Part shown: positions 48,901-56,984 of the stretch, in pieces
Layout: each line of letters begins with the position of its first letter
Position numbering within the stretch: the first letter of the stretch is position 1
DNA from: Pseudoalteromonas sp. XI10
Lineage (GTDB): Bacteria; Pseudomonadota; Gammaproteobacteria; Enterobacterales; Alteromonadaceae
NCBI RefSeq assembly: GCF_001469895.1
Contig: NZ_LOPY01000052.1
Coordinates: forward strand, 248,001 to 312,000
DNA: 64,000 nt
Direction: 5' to 3'
Program-made: the position numbers and the translations under genes
Notes under the pieces: model-generated
Databases searched by the model: none
Told to the model about the DNA's origin: nothing
Seen by the model: only the letters and a program-made list of their open reading frames with translations

Positions 48901-50231
48901 ACAATATTGGTAAGCGTCAACAGCAAGGCTTAGTCGTGATGAGTATCGATGATGGCGTTGGGTTGACTGACCTAGATAGCCAATACGATGCCATTGTTGT
49001 GGTGATGAACGGTACGGATCAAAGCTTATCGCATACGGTATCAACGGCTGCGGGTTTTGAGCTTCACCCTGTTTTAAAAGCGAGTGTTGACTCAAGTATG
49101 TCAGCAGCAAGTTTTATGGCTGGTGAAGGCGAAGGTACCTTTAATGTTCCGCCTTATACTGTTGCTGTGTTTGTGAAACCACAAGCTGATGCACAAGGCG
49201 AAGGCCTAAGTGCCGATGCAACTGTGGGTGCGCCAGATATTGTGCCATTTGGTAGCACAACAGTTTATGTTCGTGGCTCGTTAAATGACTGGGGTACGGC
49301 AAATAGCTTTGAATATGTAGGTAATGGCGAGTATAAAATTGCGATTCCTCTAACCGCAGGTAGCTATGAATTTAAAGTGGCTTCTGAAGATTGGTCTACC
49401 GTTGATTTTGGTGCGCTTTCTGCTGATGTTGCTGAAGTGATTGAAGGCGAAGATGAGCCGCTAACACGCAGTGGTGCCAATATGACCTTTACGGCGGCAA
49501 TGGATGCTGTTTATGTGTTCTCATTTGATGCCACAGACACCGAAAACCCAGTACTTAAGATCTATAATGAAGAGCCATTTGTTGGTACGCCAATTTATGT
49601 ACGCGGTAGCTTAAACGATTGGGGTACCAGTGATGAGTTAATGTATCAAGGTAAAGGTGTTTATACCTTCACTAAACAGTTAACTGCGGGTAGCTATGAG
49701 TTCAAAGTGGCCTCTGAAGATTGGAACACGGTGGATTATGGCTCAGGTGAAAGTAGTGCAGCGGTTACAGTGGGTACTGAAAAGCTACTCGCAGTAAAAG
49801 GCGCAAATATGACAATGGATATTGCAAGCGATGGTCAATATCAGTTTGTGTTTGATGCCAGTAACCTTGAAGAACCACTTATGACTGTATTCAATGCAGA
49901 AATGTTTGGCGAAACTCAAGTGTACTTACGTGGCAGTGTAAATGATTGGAGCACAGATAACCCACTGATTTATACTGGTGATGCGATGTACAGTACCACC
50001 ATGACATTAGAAGCCGATGACTATGAGTTTAAAGTCGCTTCTGAAGACTGGAATACGGTGGATTACGGTGGCAGTGGTGATGCCCCTGTTGCTGTGCTTG
50101 GCGAAGCGGCTTTACTAGAAGCGGTTGGCGCCAATATCGCTCTGAGTATTGCAGCTGCTGGCGATTATCGTTTTACAGTGCAAGGACCTGATCTGAGTAA
50201 ACTAACAGTGACGGTTGAAGCAGTGGAATAG
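45915..50231 (+). CDS. Pullulanase-type alpha-1,6-glucosidase, surface lipoprotein
   Basis: 1438 residues. The lipobox LLTAC puts the lipid on C22. A linker with two copies of a Cys-x-x-P...VP..E...C pattern (about 40-80) leads to a CBM41-like starch-binding domain (ILFYNRTSDDAYEGYRLHSWN, about 92-190), a CBM48-like domain (GVHYANNGIDVSVWAPTASN, about 345-440) and a GH13 barrel. Catalytic residues are D715 (FRFDVMGH), E744 (YFYGEGWNFG) and D852 (SKHDNETLW). Three repeats of about 109 residues (VYVRGSLNDWG ... EFKVASEDW) make up the end and probably bind glucan. GGAG stands before the ATG. The enzyme should debranch alpha-glucans for the receptor upstream. Confidence 0.93.
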   Translation: MKIIANFSRLLIACSMVLLTACGGGASNDIDSGQVLLTCSVPQVPNEAGTECVDPPPISCPAPTVPDENNESCVVGADPTLPDPVVFPADDEAILFYNRTSDDAYEGYRLHSWNNDDCDAYAAPFDATDWANGHEYDGIDPNYGAYWIVKLKEGYNECANFIVHIGTEGSGKAFGDVDLKMPLMQDDEKFQRMNFTIHGEPSVFEYPIVSLGERPVSISGASAHWIDLSTMIYQPSNELTSIIKLHSSNSADLAVDEDTGELNGQVVELTSTSLSDEQIAKVPHLAGWNAYQGNWDAAAAKELIKQQLVVAGYDADGKLTEATYVQAAKALDDLYTSGESDANEAQLGVHYANNGIDVSVWAPTASNMKLALYDADKTELEQLAMTFDSTTGIWSSNVDISHDRHYYRFMFDVYHPATKQIESLWSTDPYSLNVSTNGLYSQLINLDDEDTKPTGWDERMVPTVDYPEQAVIYEGHVRDFSVRDETVSEANRGKYLAFTELDSAPMQHLKKLADNGLTHFHLLPLTDIGTIDEDASQRVDITATLGDLCSRIEDDADACKTEDKSALIVDLMASYLPGSDDAQALANAMRGVDSFNWGYDPHHFIAPEGSYASSPEGIARVKETRAMIQSLQEIGLRVVLDVVYNHTTSSGVWDKSVFDKLVPGYYHRYNETSGDIERSTCCENTATEHVMMDKFVADSMVILARDFGYDSFRFDVMGHMPKASIMTALSAVQAVDPDTYFYGEGWNFGEVADNRLFVQAKQMDMAGSEVGTFNDRIREAIRGGAFFSNNVTDGNLSEQDTLRLSLAGNLQNYILKDFKGNSAKGSSFSWSGQPAAYALDPADSINYVSKHDNETLWDQLQYKHGTNLSIEERVRVHNMALAMPLMSQGIPFMQMGADMLRSKSMDRNSYDSGDWFNFVDFSMDTNNWNVGLPPAQDNQAKWGEIAPISANPNAQAMASDIEYASNVFTEFLAIRSASPLFSLTTEQDILDRVGFHNIGKRQQQGLVVMSIDDGVGLTDLDSQYDAIVVVMNGTDQSLSHTVSTAAGFELHPVLKASVDSSMSAASFMAGEGEGTFNVPPYTVAVFVKPQADAQGEGLSADATVGAPDIVPFGSTTVYVRGSLNDWGTANSFEYVGNGEYKIAIPLTAGSYEFKVASEDWSTVDFGALSADVAEVIEGEDEPLTRSGANMTFTAAMDAVYVFSFDATDTENPVLKIYNEEPFVGTPIYVRGSLNDWGTSDELMYQGKGVYTFTKQLTAGSYEFKVASEDWNTVDYGSGESSAAVTVGTEKLLAVKGANMTMDIASDGQYQFVFDASNLEEPLMTVFNAEMFGETQVYLRGSVNDWSTDNPLIYTGDAMYSTTMTLEADDYEFKVASEDWNTVDYGGSGDAPVAVLGEAALLEAVGANIALSIAAAGDYRFTVQGPDLSKLTVTVEAVE
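49263..50228 (+). repeat. Three tandem coding repeats at the end of the pullulanase
   Basis: Units begin at 49263, 49593 and 49920 (330 and 327 bases). Each protein unit starts (V/I)Y(V/L)RGS(L/V)NDW, has YEFKVASEDW about 38 residues later and ends with a Phe/Tyr-rich strand. The DNA has diverged, so the duplication is not recent. Confidence 0.9.
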
Positions 50232-50250
50232 CTTTCCCTGCAGTACCCTT

Positions 50251-50277
50251 AAGCCGGGCTTTTGCTCGGCTTTTTTT
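50251..50277 (+). terminator. Intrinsic terminator of the TonB receptor-pullulanase operon
   Basis: AAGCCGGGC pairs with GCTCGGCTT (one G-U pair) around TTTT, followed by seven T. It lies 19 bases after the stop codon. Confidence 0.88.
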
Positions 50278-50327
50278 GTATTTAATGAAAAGTTTGTATA
50301 TTGTCATAACTCTCTATCAAGGAGCCT

Positions 50328-50873
50328 ATGATGACAGAAACCAGTTTAACGAGTGCTAGCTTTGATCCAAAAGTAAAACAATATTGGTTATTACTGGGTA
50401 TTTTTACCTGTGTGATTAGTATGGTAGGGATCCCTTTCATTCCAATAGTTGCGTTAATAATCTGGCTGGTGGCAGGGCGTATTTTAGCGGCGATGTCAGC
50501 CACGTTGTTAACGCGTAAGTTAGTGGTAAAACGAGGTGTTTTCTTTAAAGAAGAAAAATCGATCCCACTTGAAAAAATAACCGATGTGGCACTTAGCCAA
50601 GGTCCTTTAATGCGTCAATTTGGCCTTTATCGACTGAGCTTTGAAACGGCAGGTCAATCAGGACAAGGTGCATTGGTATCATTGCTCGGAGTGGTTGATG
50701 CTGAGAAGTTTCGCGAGGCAATCTTGAAACAAAAAGATGAAATGACTCAAAGCAGCAGTGCTAAAGCTGAGCATCAACCTGAAGATATTCAGTTAGAACT
50801 GCTGCGCTCACTTACTTATAGCGTAAAAAACATTGAGCAAATGTTAGTTACGCTATTAGATGAAAAGCGTTAA
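50328..50873 (+). CDS. PH-domain membrane protein (bPH2 / YdbS-like)
   Basis: 181 residues. Two hydrophobic segments (about 20-40 and 42-60) are followed by a bacterial PH-like domain: LTRKLVVKRGVFFKEEKSIPLEKITDVALSQG ... RQFGLYRLSFETAGQSGQG, the typical bPH2 pattern of YdbS/YdbT proteins. The C-terminal tail, about 50 residues, is charged and ends in a helix. AAGGAG stands before the ATG. Its role is unknown; similar proteins in other bacteria are linked to envelope stress or antibiotic tolerance. It ends four bases inside the convergent phosphatase gene. Confidence 0.82.
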   Translation: MMTETSLTSASFDPKVKQYWLLLGIFTCVISMVGIPFIPIVALIIWLVAGRILAAMSATLLTRKLVVKRGVFFKEEKSIPLEKITDVALSQGPLMRQFGLYRLSFETAGQSGQGALVSLLGVVDAEKFREAILKQKDEMTQSSSAKAEHQPEDIQLELLRSLTYSVKNIEQMLVTLLDEKR

Positions 50874-52660
50874 GCCATTTGTAAAGTAGAGCTACCAGCT
50901 TGTACGCTGAGCGCTTTTTTACGCTCGTTAAGCAGTGTGTAATCGGCTGTTTTAACGCTACTTACATAATGCCACTGGGCAAGCGCTTGCTGTTGAGTAA
51001 AGGTGACCGTTAAGTAACCGCGTTCAACTAAGTTGTTGTAGGCTAAGTCGTTAACCAGTAATGCAATAACTTGCTCAATTTGTGCGACAGCCTCACTCGA
51101 TTGCGTATTTAACGCTAAGTAGTTCTCAAGACCTGGAGAAGAAACCGAAGATGTTGCAAACTCAACACCAGCTGCAGCTTTAGCAGAAACAGGGTTACTT
51201 GCATCAGTGACTAATTGTCCTGCCCAGCTGTTATGCGTATCACCAGCTAAAACCACCAAGTTCTTTTGTGCAGCAATTGCAGTCCCAAGTATTACCTCTC
51301 GTTCATAAGCATAGCCATCCCATGCATCAAGATTATAAGGCGCTGTTGTTTCTACGCGTGCTCGCTGCTCACTAGTCACCGTTGGATCGCCAGCTAATAC
51401 GCGCCCTTTAATTTGCGCAAGCTCACTAAATAAGGTATTTGCTTGCGCAAGTAATGCAGATGGATCAGCTCCGTTTGCTTGAGTTACTTGAATATTCATA
51501 AGTAACTGTAAAATCTCGAATGGCAAATGCATTTTGGTCATCAGCACTTGTTGTCCAAGTACTTGCCATTGTGTTGTTGCTGTCGTTAAACCATCAGTCA
51601 GCCATGTAAGTTGCTCGTTACCTAATAGAGCACGAGTAGGTGAGCTAATTGCTGCAACAAAGTCAGTTTGTCCTTGGCTGCTGGTTAAGTCGAAATCTGC
51701 ATAATTAACTTGCTCGTCGCGAGCTAAAACACGGGTATCGAGCATGTGTAATGAAACTAAATTACCAAACTCAAAGCGTCGATAAATACGTTCTTTATCG
51801 GCAACATTACGGATCGGCATCCATTCAAAGTAGGCTTGTAACGCATGCATTTTGCGCTCGCTAAATTCACCTTCGCCGTCGTTGTGATTTTCAGCGCCAC
51901 TGTGCCATGTATCATTAGTTATTTCATGGTCGTCCCAAACAGTAATAAATGCACACTGACTATGGGCAGCTTGCAAGTTATCGTCTTTACGATAATGGGC
52001 GTAACGTTTGCGATAATCCGCTAAAGAAATGATTTCATCGCTATTGTCATCAGGTAATAAACGGCCAAGTTCGGCGGCATCTTCAGTGGCATAACCTGTA
52101 TTACCATATTCATAGATGTAGTCACCCAAGTGCAGTACTACATCTAAATCGGTTTGTTTTGCGATTTCACCATACACATGGAAGTAGCCAGCAGGATAGT
52201 TAGCGCAAGAGACAACGGCAAATTTTACTTGTTCTATGTTGTCGGTTGGAAGCGTTTTACCTGCTCCAGTAGGTGAGGTTTTACCATTACTTATGAAGCG
52301 GTAGTAATAGGTGGTGTTGGCATCGAGACCTTGCAGATCAACTTTTAAGGTGAAGTCAGTTGCATCGCTTACCTGTGTTTCGCCATCATGGCTAATGGTT
52401 GTAAAGTTAGCATCTGTTGAGGCTTGCCAAACTACGTTAACACTCGTGACGTTTTCAAGAGGTGTTATGCGAGTCCAAATAATTAGACTGTCAGCGAGCG
52501 GGTCGCCACTGGCAACACCGTGATCAAAGCTGACAGGGGTTTGCTTTGTAGTTTCGTCATCATCGTCATTAAGACTACAGCCCGTTAAACCAAAAGATAA
52601 AACGGCGGCTCCAAAACCAGCCGCCGATGCTTTTAAAAAGCGTCTGCGCGAAAAAGTCAT
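50870..52660 (-). CDS. Alkaline phosphatase D family protein (PhoD-like), Tat-exported lipoprotein
   Basis: 596 residues with a twin-arginine signal (SRRRFLKASAAG) ending in FGLTGC, so it would be exported folded by Tat and possibly lipidated. The PhoD-like domain shows FDHGVASGDPLADSLIIWTRI, VVSCANYPAGYFHVY, HLGDYIYEYG, TVWDDHEITND and LAGDTHNSWAG, with the Asp, Cys, Tyr and His residues used by PhoD to bind iron and calcium. It should release phosphate from phosphodiesters. No Pho box is evident in the short upstream region; I cannot state the regulation. Confidence 0.93.
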   Translation of the reverse strand: MTFSRRRFLKASAAGFGAAVLSFGLTGCSLNDDDDETTKQTPVSFDHGVASGDPLADSLIIWTRITPLENVTSVNVVWQASTDANFTTISHDGETQVSDATDFTLKVDLQGLDANTTYYYRFISNGKTSPTGAGKTLPTDNIEQVKFAVVSCANYPAGYFHVYGEIAKQTDLDVVLHLGDYIYEYGNTGYATEDAAELGRLLPDDNSDEIISLADYRKRYAHYRKDDNLQAAHSQCAFITVWDDHEITNDTWHSGAENHNDGEGEFSERKMHALQAYFEWMPIRNVADKERIYRRFEFGNLVSLHMLDTRVLARDEQVNYADFDLTSSQGQTDFVAAISSPTRALLGNEQLTWLTDGLTTATTQWQVLGQQVLMTKMHLPFEILQLLMNIQVTQANGADPSALLAQANTLFSELAQIKGRVLAGDPTVTSEQRARVETTAPYNLDAWDGYAYEREVILGTAIAAQKNLVVLAGDTHNSWAGQLVTDASNPVSAKAAAGVEFATSSVSSPGLENYLALNTQSSEAVAQIEQVIALLVNDLAYNNLVERGYLTVTFTQQQALAQWHYVSSVKTADYTLLNERKKALSVQAGSSTLQMA

Positions 52661-52722
52661 TGCTCTGTACCTATAAGTAGAAAAGTACGAGCTTATCCGA
52701 CCAGTGTTACTGTTCTATGAAG

Positions 52723-53067
52723 TTAAAACACCTGACAAATTTGTTCGGCATTACAGGTGATTACAGTGACATTTTCGTAGCCAACACGAGTCAGTGCTTC
52801 GGCACTCAGTGTGGCGCGGGCACTACTTGCACAGTGTAAGTAAATAGGCCTTGCGGGATCTTTTTCAATTTCCATTAATTTCATTTCAAGTACACCACGC
52901 GGGATATTAATTGCACCTGTTGCTGCTTTAGTTGCGTGCTCAGCAGGTTCTCGTACGTCTATTAATAAACCGTGGTTTTCGCTTAATTCTTGTTTTGCTT
53001 GGTCAGCGTCAATGCGGCGCTGGTTTGGGGCAATAATTTTCATTAAGTCAGGAATTGGGGTCAGCAT
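52723..53067 (-). CDS. Rhodanese-like sulfurtransferase (half of a split YgaP)
   Basis: 114 residues with a single rhodanese domain: IDVREPAEH near the start and the catalytic loop C79-ASSARA. Rhodaneses carry sulfane sulfur as a cysteine persulfide. The loop and the DUF2892 neighbour match E. coli YgaP, where both are one protein. ATG 53067 with GGAGG before it is one base after the DUF2892 stop, so translation is coupled. Odd: the end, TVITCNAEQICQVF, replaces the usual GG..W..G C-terminal segment and has two more cysteines. Confidence 0.85.
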   Translation of the reverse strand: MLTPIPDLMKIIAPNQRRIDADQAKQELSENHGLLIDVREPAEHATKAATGAINIPRGVLEMKLMEIEKDPARPIYLHCASSARATLSAEALTRVGYENVTVITCNAEQICQVF

Positions 53068-53068
53068 A

Positions 53069-53257
53069 CTAATCCTCCATGCCAAGTTTGCGTAAAATGG
53101 TGATCATTGGGCACCACTTAGTGAATGCCGATTGAATTAAGTTTAGAGCAATAAATACCGTAAACCAAATCCACAGCGGACTGTGAAACTGTTGTAGCAA
53201 CAATGAAATACAGATCATTACACCAGCAATTAGGCGAAGCGCGTCATTTAGTTTCAT
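53069..53257 (-). CDS. DUF2892 small membrane protein (half of a split YgaP)
   Basis: 62 residues: a basic start (MKLNDALRLIAGV), two hydrophobic segments (about 8-24 and 28-46), then the WCPMITILRKLGM end. This is DUF2892, the membrane part of YgaP. A single cysteine is in WCP. It is the first gene of the leftward unit, with GAGG before its ATG, and shares its regulatory region with the ArsR gene. Presumably it holds or partners the rhodanese at the membrane. Confidence 0.85.
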   Translation of the reverse strand: MKLNDALRLIAGVMICISLLLQQFHSPLWIWFTVFIALNLIQSAFTKWCPMITILRKLGMED

Positions 53258-53288
53258 AATAAGACCTCGATAACAGAGTGATGTATTT

Positions 53289-53317
53289 AATATATTAGAT
53301 AATGCTACATTAGTAAA
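53289..53317 (-). promoter_or_regulatory. Predicted promoter of the DUF2892-rhodanese unit
   Basis: Minus strand: TTTACT (53317-53312) and TATATT (53294-53289) with a 17-base spacer. The -35 is inside the first 16-bp inverted repeat (53309-53324), so a bound repressor would block it. Consensus-based prediction. Confidence 0.5.
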
Positions 53318-53340
53318 TTCTAATATTAGACTTTTCTAAT
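53309..53340. promoter_or_regulatory. Two abutting 16-bp inverted repeats, probable ArsR operator
   Basis: ATTAGTAAATTCTAAT (53309-53324) and ATTAGACTTTTCTAAT (53325-53340) each have the form ATTAG-N6-CTAAT and lie head-to-tail with no gap; TCTAATATTAGA is thereby formed at the joint. A third, degenerate copy may begin at 53294. They cover the -35 boxes of both divergent promoters, the expected place for autoregulation by the ArsR protein encoded next to them. Confidence 0.7.
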
Positions 53341-53355
53341 ATATCAATCTATACT
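53326..53355 (+). promoter_or_regulatory. Predicted promoter of the ArsR-RND operon
   Basis: TTAGAC (53326-53331) and TATACT (53350-53355) with an 18-base spacer. The -35 is in the second inverted repeat (53325-53340). The leader would be about 30 bases. Consensus-based prediction. Confidence 0.5.
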
Positions 53356-53390
53356 TTAGCGGTATTTTAAGAATATAGAGTAGTGTGATT

Positions 53391-53696
53391 ATGAACATCG
53401 ATTTTGCGGCTATGGCCGACAATGTGGAACAAGCAGAGCAAATGCTAAAGATATTGGCGAATAAAAATCGTTTGATGATCTTATGTTCGCTGCAAGATGG
53501 TGAAATGAGCGTGAGCGAATTAAATGAAGCAGTGCCATTGGCGCAGTCAGCATTATCGCAACACTTAGCGGCGCTGAGAAAAGCTCAGATAGTTGCTACT
53601 CGACGCGAAAGCCAAACTATTTATTACCGCGTGGTTGATGAAAATGTGGTATCAATCTTAGCGACCCTACATGGCTTATTTTGCAAAGGTAATTAA
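53391..53696 (+). CDS. ArsR-family regulator of the persulfide-sensor type (BigR/SqrR/YgaV-like)
   Basis: 101 residues with the winged-helix pattern MLKILANKNRLMILC, SVSELNEAVPLAQSALSQHLAALRKAQIV and RRESQTIYYRV. It lacks the CxC metal site of ArsR proper. The two cysteines, C32 (MILCSL) and C98 (GLFCKG), are 66 residues apart, as are Cys41 and Cys107 in SqrR, which form a polysulfide bridge on reactive sulfur and release DNA. ATG 53391 is preferred to GTG 53385. The RND permease starts three bases after its stop, and the split YgaP is divergent, so it is probably the repressor of both. Confidence 0.87.
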   Translation: MNIDFAAMADNVEQAEQMLKILANKNRLMILCSLQDGEMSVSELNEAVPLAQSALSQHLAALRKAQIVATRRESQTIYYRVVDENVVSILATLHGLFCKGN

Positions 53697-53699
53697 GCA

Positions 53700-56600
53700 A
53701 TGAATGCTATCGATAATGCAGTAAAAAACAGCTTGAGCGGCCGCCTCCCTGTCATTATTTTTATTATGTCGGTGCTGCTTGGTTTAATGGCATTAAAGCA
53801 AACCCCTCGTGAAGAAGAACCGCAAATTGTGGTTCCTATGCTTGATATATATGTAGCAGCGCCAAACGTCGAAGCGCCAGAAGTAGCTAGGCTGGTAACT
53901 GAACCATTGGAGAAGTTATTGGCGCAGTTAACGGGCGTTGAGCATATTTACTCGACCACACAAAGTAATGCTGCTGTTGTTACTCTTCGCTTTGAAGTTG
54001 GTCACGACCGTGAGCAAGCCATCCTCGACACTTACGCTAAACTCTATAGCTATCAACACACGATGGCGTCAGTGATCAGCTCATGGCAAATACGTCCGGT
54101 TGAAGTGAACGATGTACCCATTGTGATGCTGGGCTTATTTAGTAAAGATCCAAAACTTTACGATGATTATCAACTAACTCGTTTTGCCAACGAAATCGCT
54201 AACAGTTTACAGCGCATCGAAAATACCAGCGAAGTGAAAGTGATTGCTGGTCGAACTCGTCAATTAACGATTAACCTTGATGCAAGTGCTCTTGCTGCAC
54301 ACCAAACAACATTAACCGATGTGTATTATGCGCTTAGCGTATCTAACCAATTAGTGAATGTGGGCAGCGTTGTTGAGGGTAAGCAGCAAATTGCCTTACA
54401 AGTGGGTGATGTTTTACGCTCTCAATCTGCGATTGAACGGCTTGTTGTCAATGTGGTTAATGGTAAGAGTGTTTATCTAAGCGATGTGGCCCAGGTGAGT
54501 GATGGTCCAAGCGAAGCACAAAGTTATCAATGGTTGGCTCATTCAGATAACCAACAACTTCCTTTAGTCACTATTAGTGTCGCTAAGCAAGCTGGCACCA
54601 ATGCGGTAGCTGTAGCCAACGAAGTGCACAGCATGATGGATAGCTTGTCGGCTAATCTACTACCAGATGAAGTGGGCTACACCGTACTGCGTGACTATGG
54701 CCAAACCGCGAATGAAAAAGTAAATAACCTTACATCGAGCTTAGTGTTTGCGGTATTTACCGTGGTTATTTTTGTTGGCGTATTTTTAGGTTGGCGACCA
54801 GCGATTGTGGTGGGGCTAGCGGTACCTATTTGCTACGGCATCACCCTGACACTTGATTTTGCCTTTGGCTATACGATTAACCGAGTCACGCTGTTTGCAT
54901 TAATACTTTCTTTAGGTTTATTGGTTGATGATCCCATTACTGGGATAGACAACATAAGTCGTTTTTTAACGAAAAAAGGCGATAAAAAACAGCGCATAGT
55001 TGATGCCATGAGCGAAATACGTGTGGCGCTGTTTATGTCTACATTGACCATTATGGTGGCATTTATCCCACTTGCGTTTATCACCGGCATGATGGGGCCG
55101 TATATGGCACCGATGGCATTCAATGTGCCGGTCAGTGTGATGGTTTCAACCATAGTGGCATTTTTTGTCACGCCATGGTTAGCCATGAAATTACTTAAAG
55201 CGCCAGTTGATGACAGCATGCAACTAGAAGCTAATCCCCATAGCTTATACGAGCGCATATTATCGCCATTACTTGAGTCTAAAGGCCGCGCCAAACTCGT
55301 TCTATGGACCACATTAGCTTTGTTTGTCGCCAGTGCCATGTTACCCGTAATGCGTGCAGTGCCTCTAAAGCTATTACCGTTTGATAATAAAAACGAGTTG
55401 CAAGTTTTAATTGATATGCCAGAAGGTACGAGCCTTGAGCAAACCGCCGCTTTCACTCGACAAGTACAAACCATCACTTGGCAATTAAATGAAGTAAGCG
55501 AGGCGGCAGCCTACGTTGGTCAGCCATCAAGCATGGACTTTAATGGTATGGTGCGTGGTTATTATCGACGTGAAGCTGCTAATTTAGCTGAGCTCAGAGT
55601 ATTACTGCTCGATAAAACTGAGCGTGATCATCAATCTCATGGCGTGGTCATGCGCTTGCGTGCCGCATTAGCGCCACTGGCAACCGATGGCATTGTAATT
55701 AAAGTGGTTGAAGTACCACCTGGTCCGCCGGTTTTAAGTACCTTAGTGGCTGAGGTTTACAGTGAGCCATTTGTTGATACAGACACTCACTATCAAGCAG
55801 CACTTGCTGTTGCTGCAAGGTTAAAGCAAGAGCCGCATGTGGTTGAAGTTGATACCAGTATTGCTGCCAATGCGCCGTTACAGCGTTTTGTTACCGATAA
55901 AAGTAAAGCGTCATTGTCGGCGGTGTCTACGCAAGATATTGCCCAGACCTTAGCCATTGCCTCACATGGACAAAATGTTGGGGTGTTATATGTTAGCGGC
56001 GAAACAGACCCTGTCGATATAAAATTACAACTGCCTTATCAAGATCGTAACCAATTTGCTCAATTGCTGGCATTACAAGTTCGTGGTGATAGGGAGCTTG
56101 CAAAAACCAGTGATGAATTTGGGCTACAAAGTGCACCACGTCCGCTGGTGGCGCTTTCTGAGTTAGGTGAATTTCAGCATCAAGATGTTGCCAAGCCAAT
56201 TATGCGTAAAGATCAGCGTAATGTTGTGTATGTAATGGCTGAGCTAAATGGCCGTACACCCGCTGAAATTATTGCTGACGTCAATGCCGACTTAGGTATT
56301 AGCGCTGACGAATTTAACCAAACTGATTGGCAAAGTAGGCACTTTTTCAATAATGGTGGTAGCCAAGCTTGGCAATTACCTGCTGGCACTGACGTGACCT
56401 TTAGTGGTGAAGGCGAATGGCGAATTACCATTGATGTATTCAGAGATATGGGGATTGCCTTTGCGTTTGCGCTAACAGCCATTTTCATCATCTTACGCAT
56501 TCAAACAAACTCTGCCAGTTTGTCACTGATCATCATGTCGGCTATTCCATTAACCGTAATAGGGATCATGCCGGGCTTTTGGCTATTAAATCAATTTGGA

Positions 56601-56984
56601 GAGCGCAGCATTGCTGGTGCTCCAGAGCCGGTGTTATTCACTGCAACAGCCATGATTGGCATGATTGCACTTGCCGGTATTGTGGTTCGTAACTCACTTA
56701 TTTTAGTTGAGTTTATTAATCAAGCTCGCGGCCAAGGTATGGCGATTAAACAGGCTTTGATTGCCGCAGGTACGGTGCGTATGCGCCCTGTGTTACTGAC
56801 TGCGGGAACCACCTTATTAGGTAACTTGGTGATCACCCTAGACCCGGTATTTAGCGGTCTAGCGATCGCAATTATTTTTGGTATTGTGGCATCAACATTG
56901 TTCTCATTATTTGTTGTGCCGCTGGTTTATTATTTAGTGTTTGCAAAGGATGCAGCCAAAGAGGAACAAGCTCATGCAGGGTAA
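53700..56984 (+). CDS. RND-family efflux permease
   Basis: 1094 residues with twelve transmembrane helices and two large periplasmic loops, as in AcrB. TM4 has the proton-relay pair D410/D411 in LLVDDPITGID. The start, TPREEEPQIVVPMLDIYVAAPNVEAPEVARLV and GVEHIYSTTQSN, is that of a branch distinct from the classical drug pumps, so its substrate is not evident. It exports by proton antiport through an adaptor and an outer-membrane channel, the latter not in the window. The gene follows the ArsR regulator by three bases and overlaps the adaptor, an unusual permease-first order. Confidence 0.92.
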   Translation: MNAIDNAVKNSLSGRLPVIIFIMSVLLGLMALKQTPREEEPQIVVPMLDIYVAAPNVEAPEVARLVTEPLEKLLAQLTGVEHIYSTTQSNAAVVTLRFEVGHDREQAILDTYAKLYSYQHTMASVISSWQIRPVEVNDVPIVMLGLFSKDPKLYDDYQLTRFANEIANSLQRIENTSEVKVIAGRTRQLTINLDASALAAHQTTLTDVYYALSVSNQLVNVGSVVEGKQQIALQVGDVLRSQSAIERLVVNVVNGKSVYLSDVAQVSDGPSEAQSYQWLAHSDNQQLPLVTISVAKQAGTNAVAVANEVHSMMDSLSANLLPDEVGYTVLRDYGQTANEKVNNLTSSLVFAVFTVVIFVGVFLGWRPAIVVGLAVPICYGITLTLDFAFGYTINRVTLFALILSLGLLVDDPITGIDNISRFLTKKGDKKQRIVDAMSEIRVALFMSTLTIMVAFIPLAFITGMMGPYMAPMAFNVPVSVMVSTIVAFFVTPWLAMKLLKAPVDDSMQLEANPHSLYERILSPLLESKGRAKLVLWTTLALFVASAMLPVMRAVPLKLLPFDNKNELQVLIDMPEGTSLEQTAAFTRQVQTITWQLNEVSEAAAYVGQPSSMDFNGMVRGYYRREAANLAELRVLLLDKTERDHQSHGVVMRLRAALAPLATDGIVIKVVEVPPGPPVLSTLVAEVYSEPFVDTDTHYQAALAVAARLKQEPHVVEVDTSIAANAPLQRFVTDKSKASLSAVSTQDIAQTLAIASHGQNVGVLYVSGETDPVDIKLQLPYQDRNQFAQLLALQVRGDRELAKTSDEFGLQSAPRPLVALSELGEFQHQDVAKPIMRKDQRNVVYVMAELNGRTPAEIIADVNADLGISADEFNQTDWQSRHFFNNGGSQAWQLPAGTDVTFSGEGEWRITIDVFRDMGIAFAFALTAIFIILRIQTNSASLSLIIMSAIPLTVIGIMPGFWLLNQFGERSIAGAPEPVLFTATAMIGMIALAGIVVRNSLILVEFINQARGQGMAIKQALIAAGTVRMRPVLLTAGTTLLGNLVITLDPVFSGLAIAIIFGIVASTLFSLFVVPLVYYLVFAKDAAKEEQAHAG

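Noticed and set aside
52723..52790. Frameshift in the rhodanese gene
   Set aside because: The changed ending stays in one frame up to a normal stop, and I see no GG..W continuation in another frame nearby; only comparison with relatives could settle it.
54869..55477. 202-codon minus-strand frame inside the RND permease
   Set aside because: The permease reading is unambiguous there, including the TM4 Asp pair; the antisense frame has no recognisable domain.
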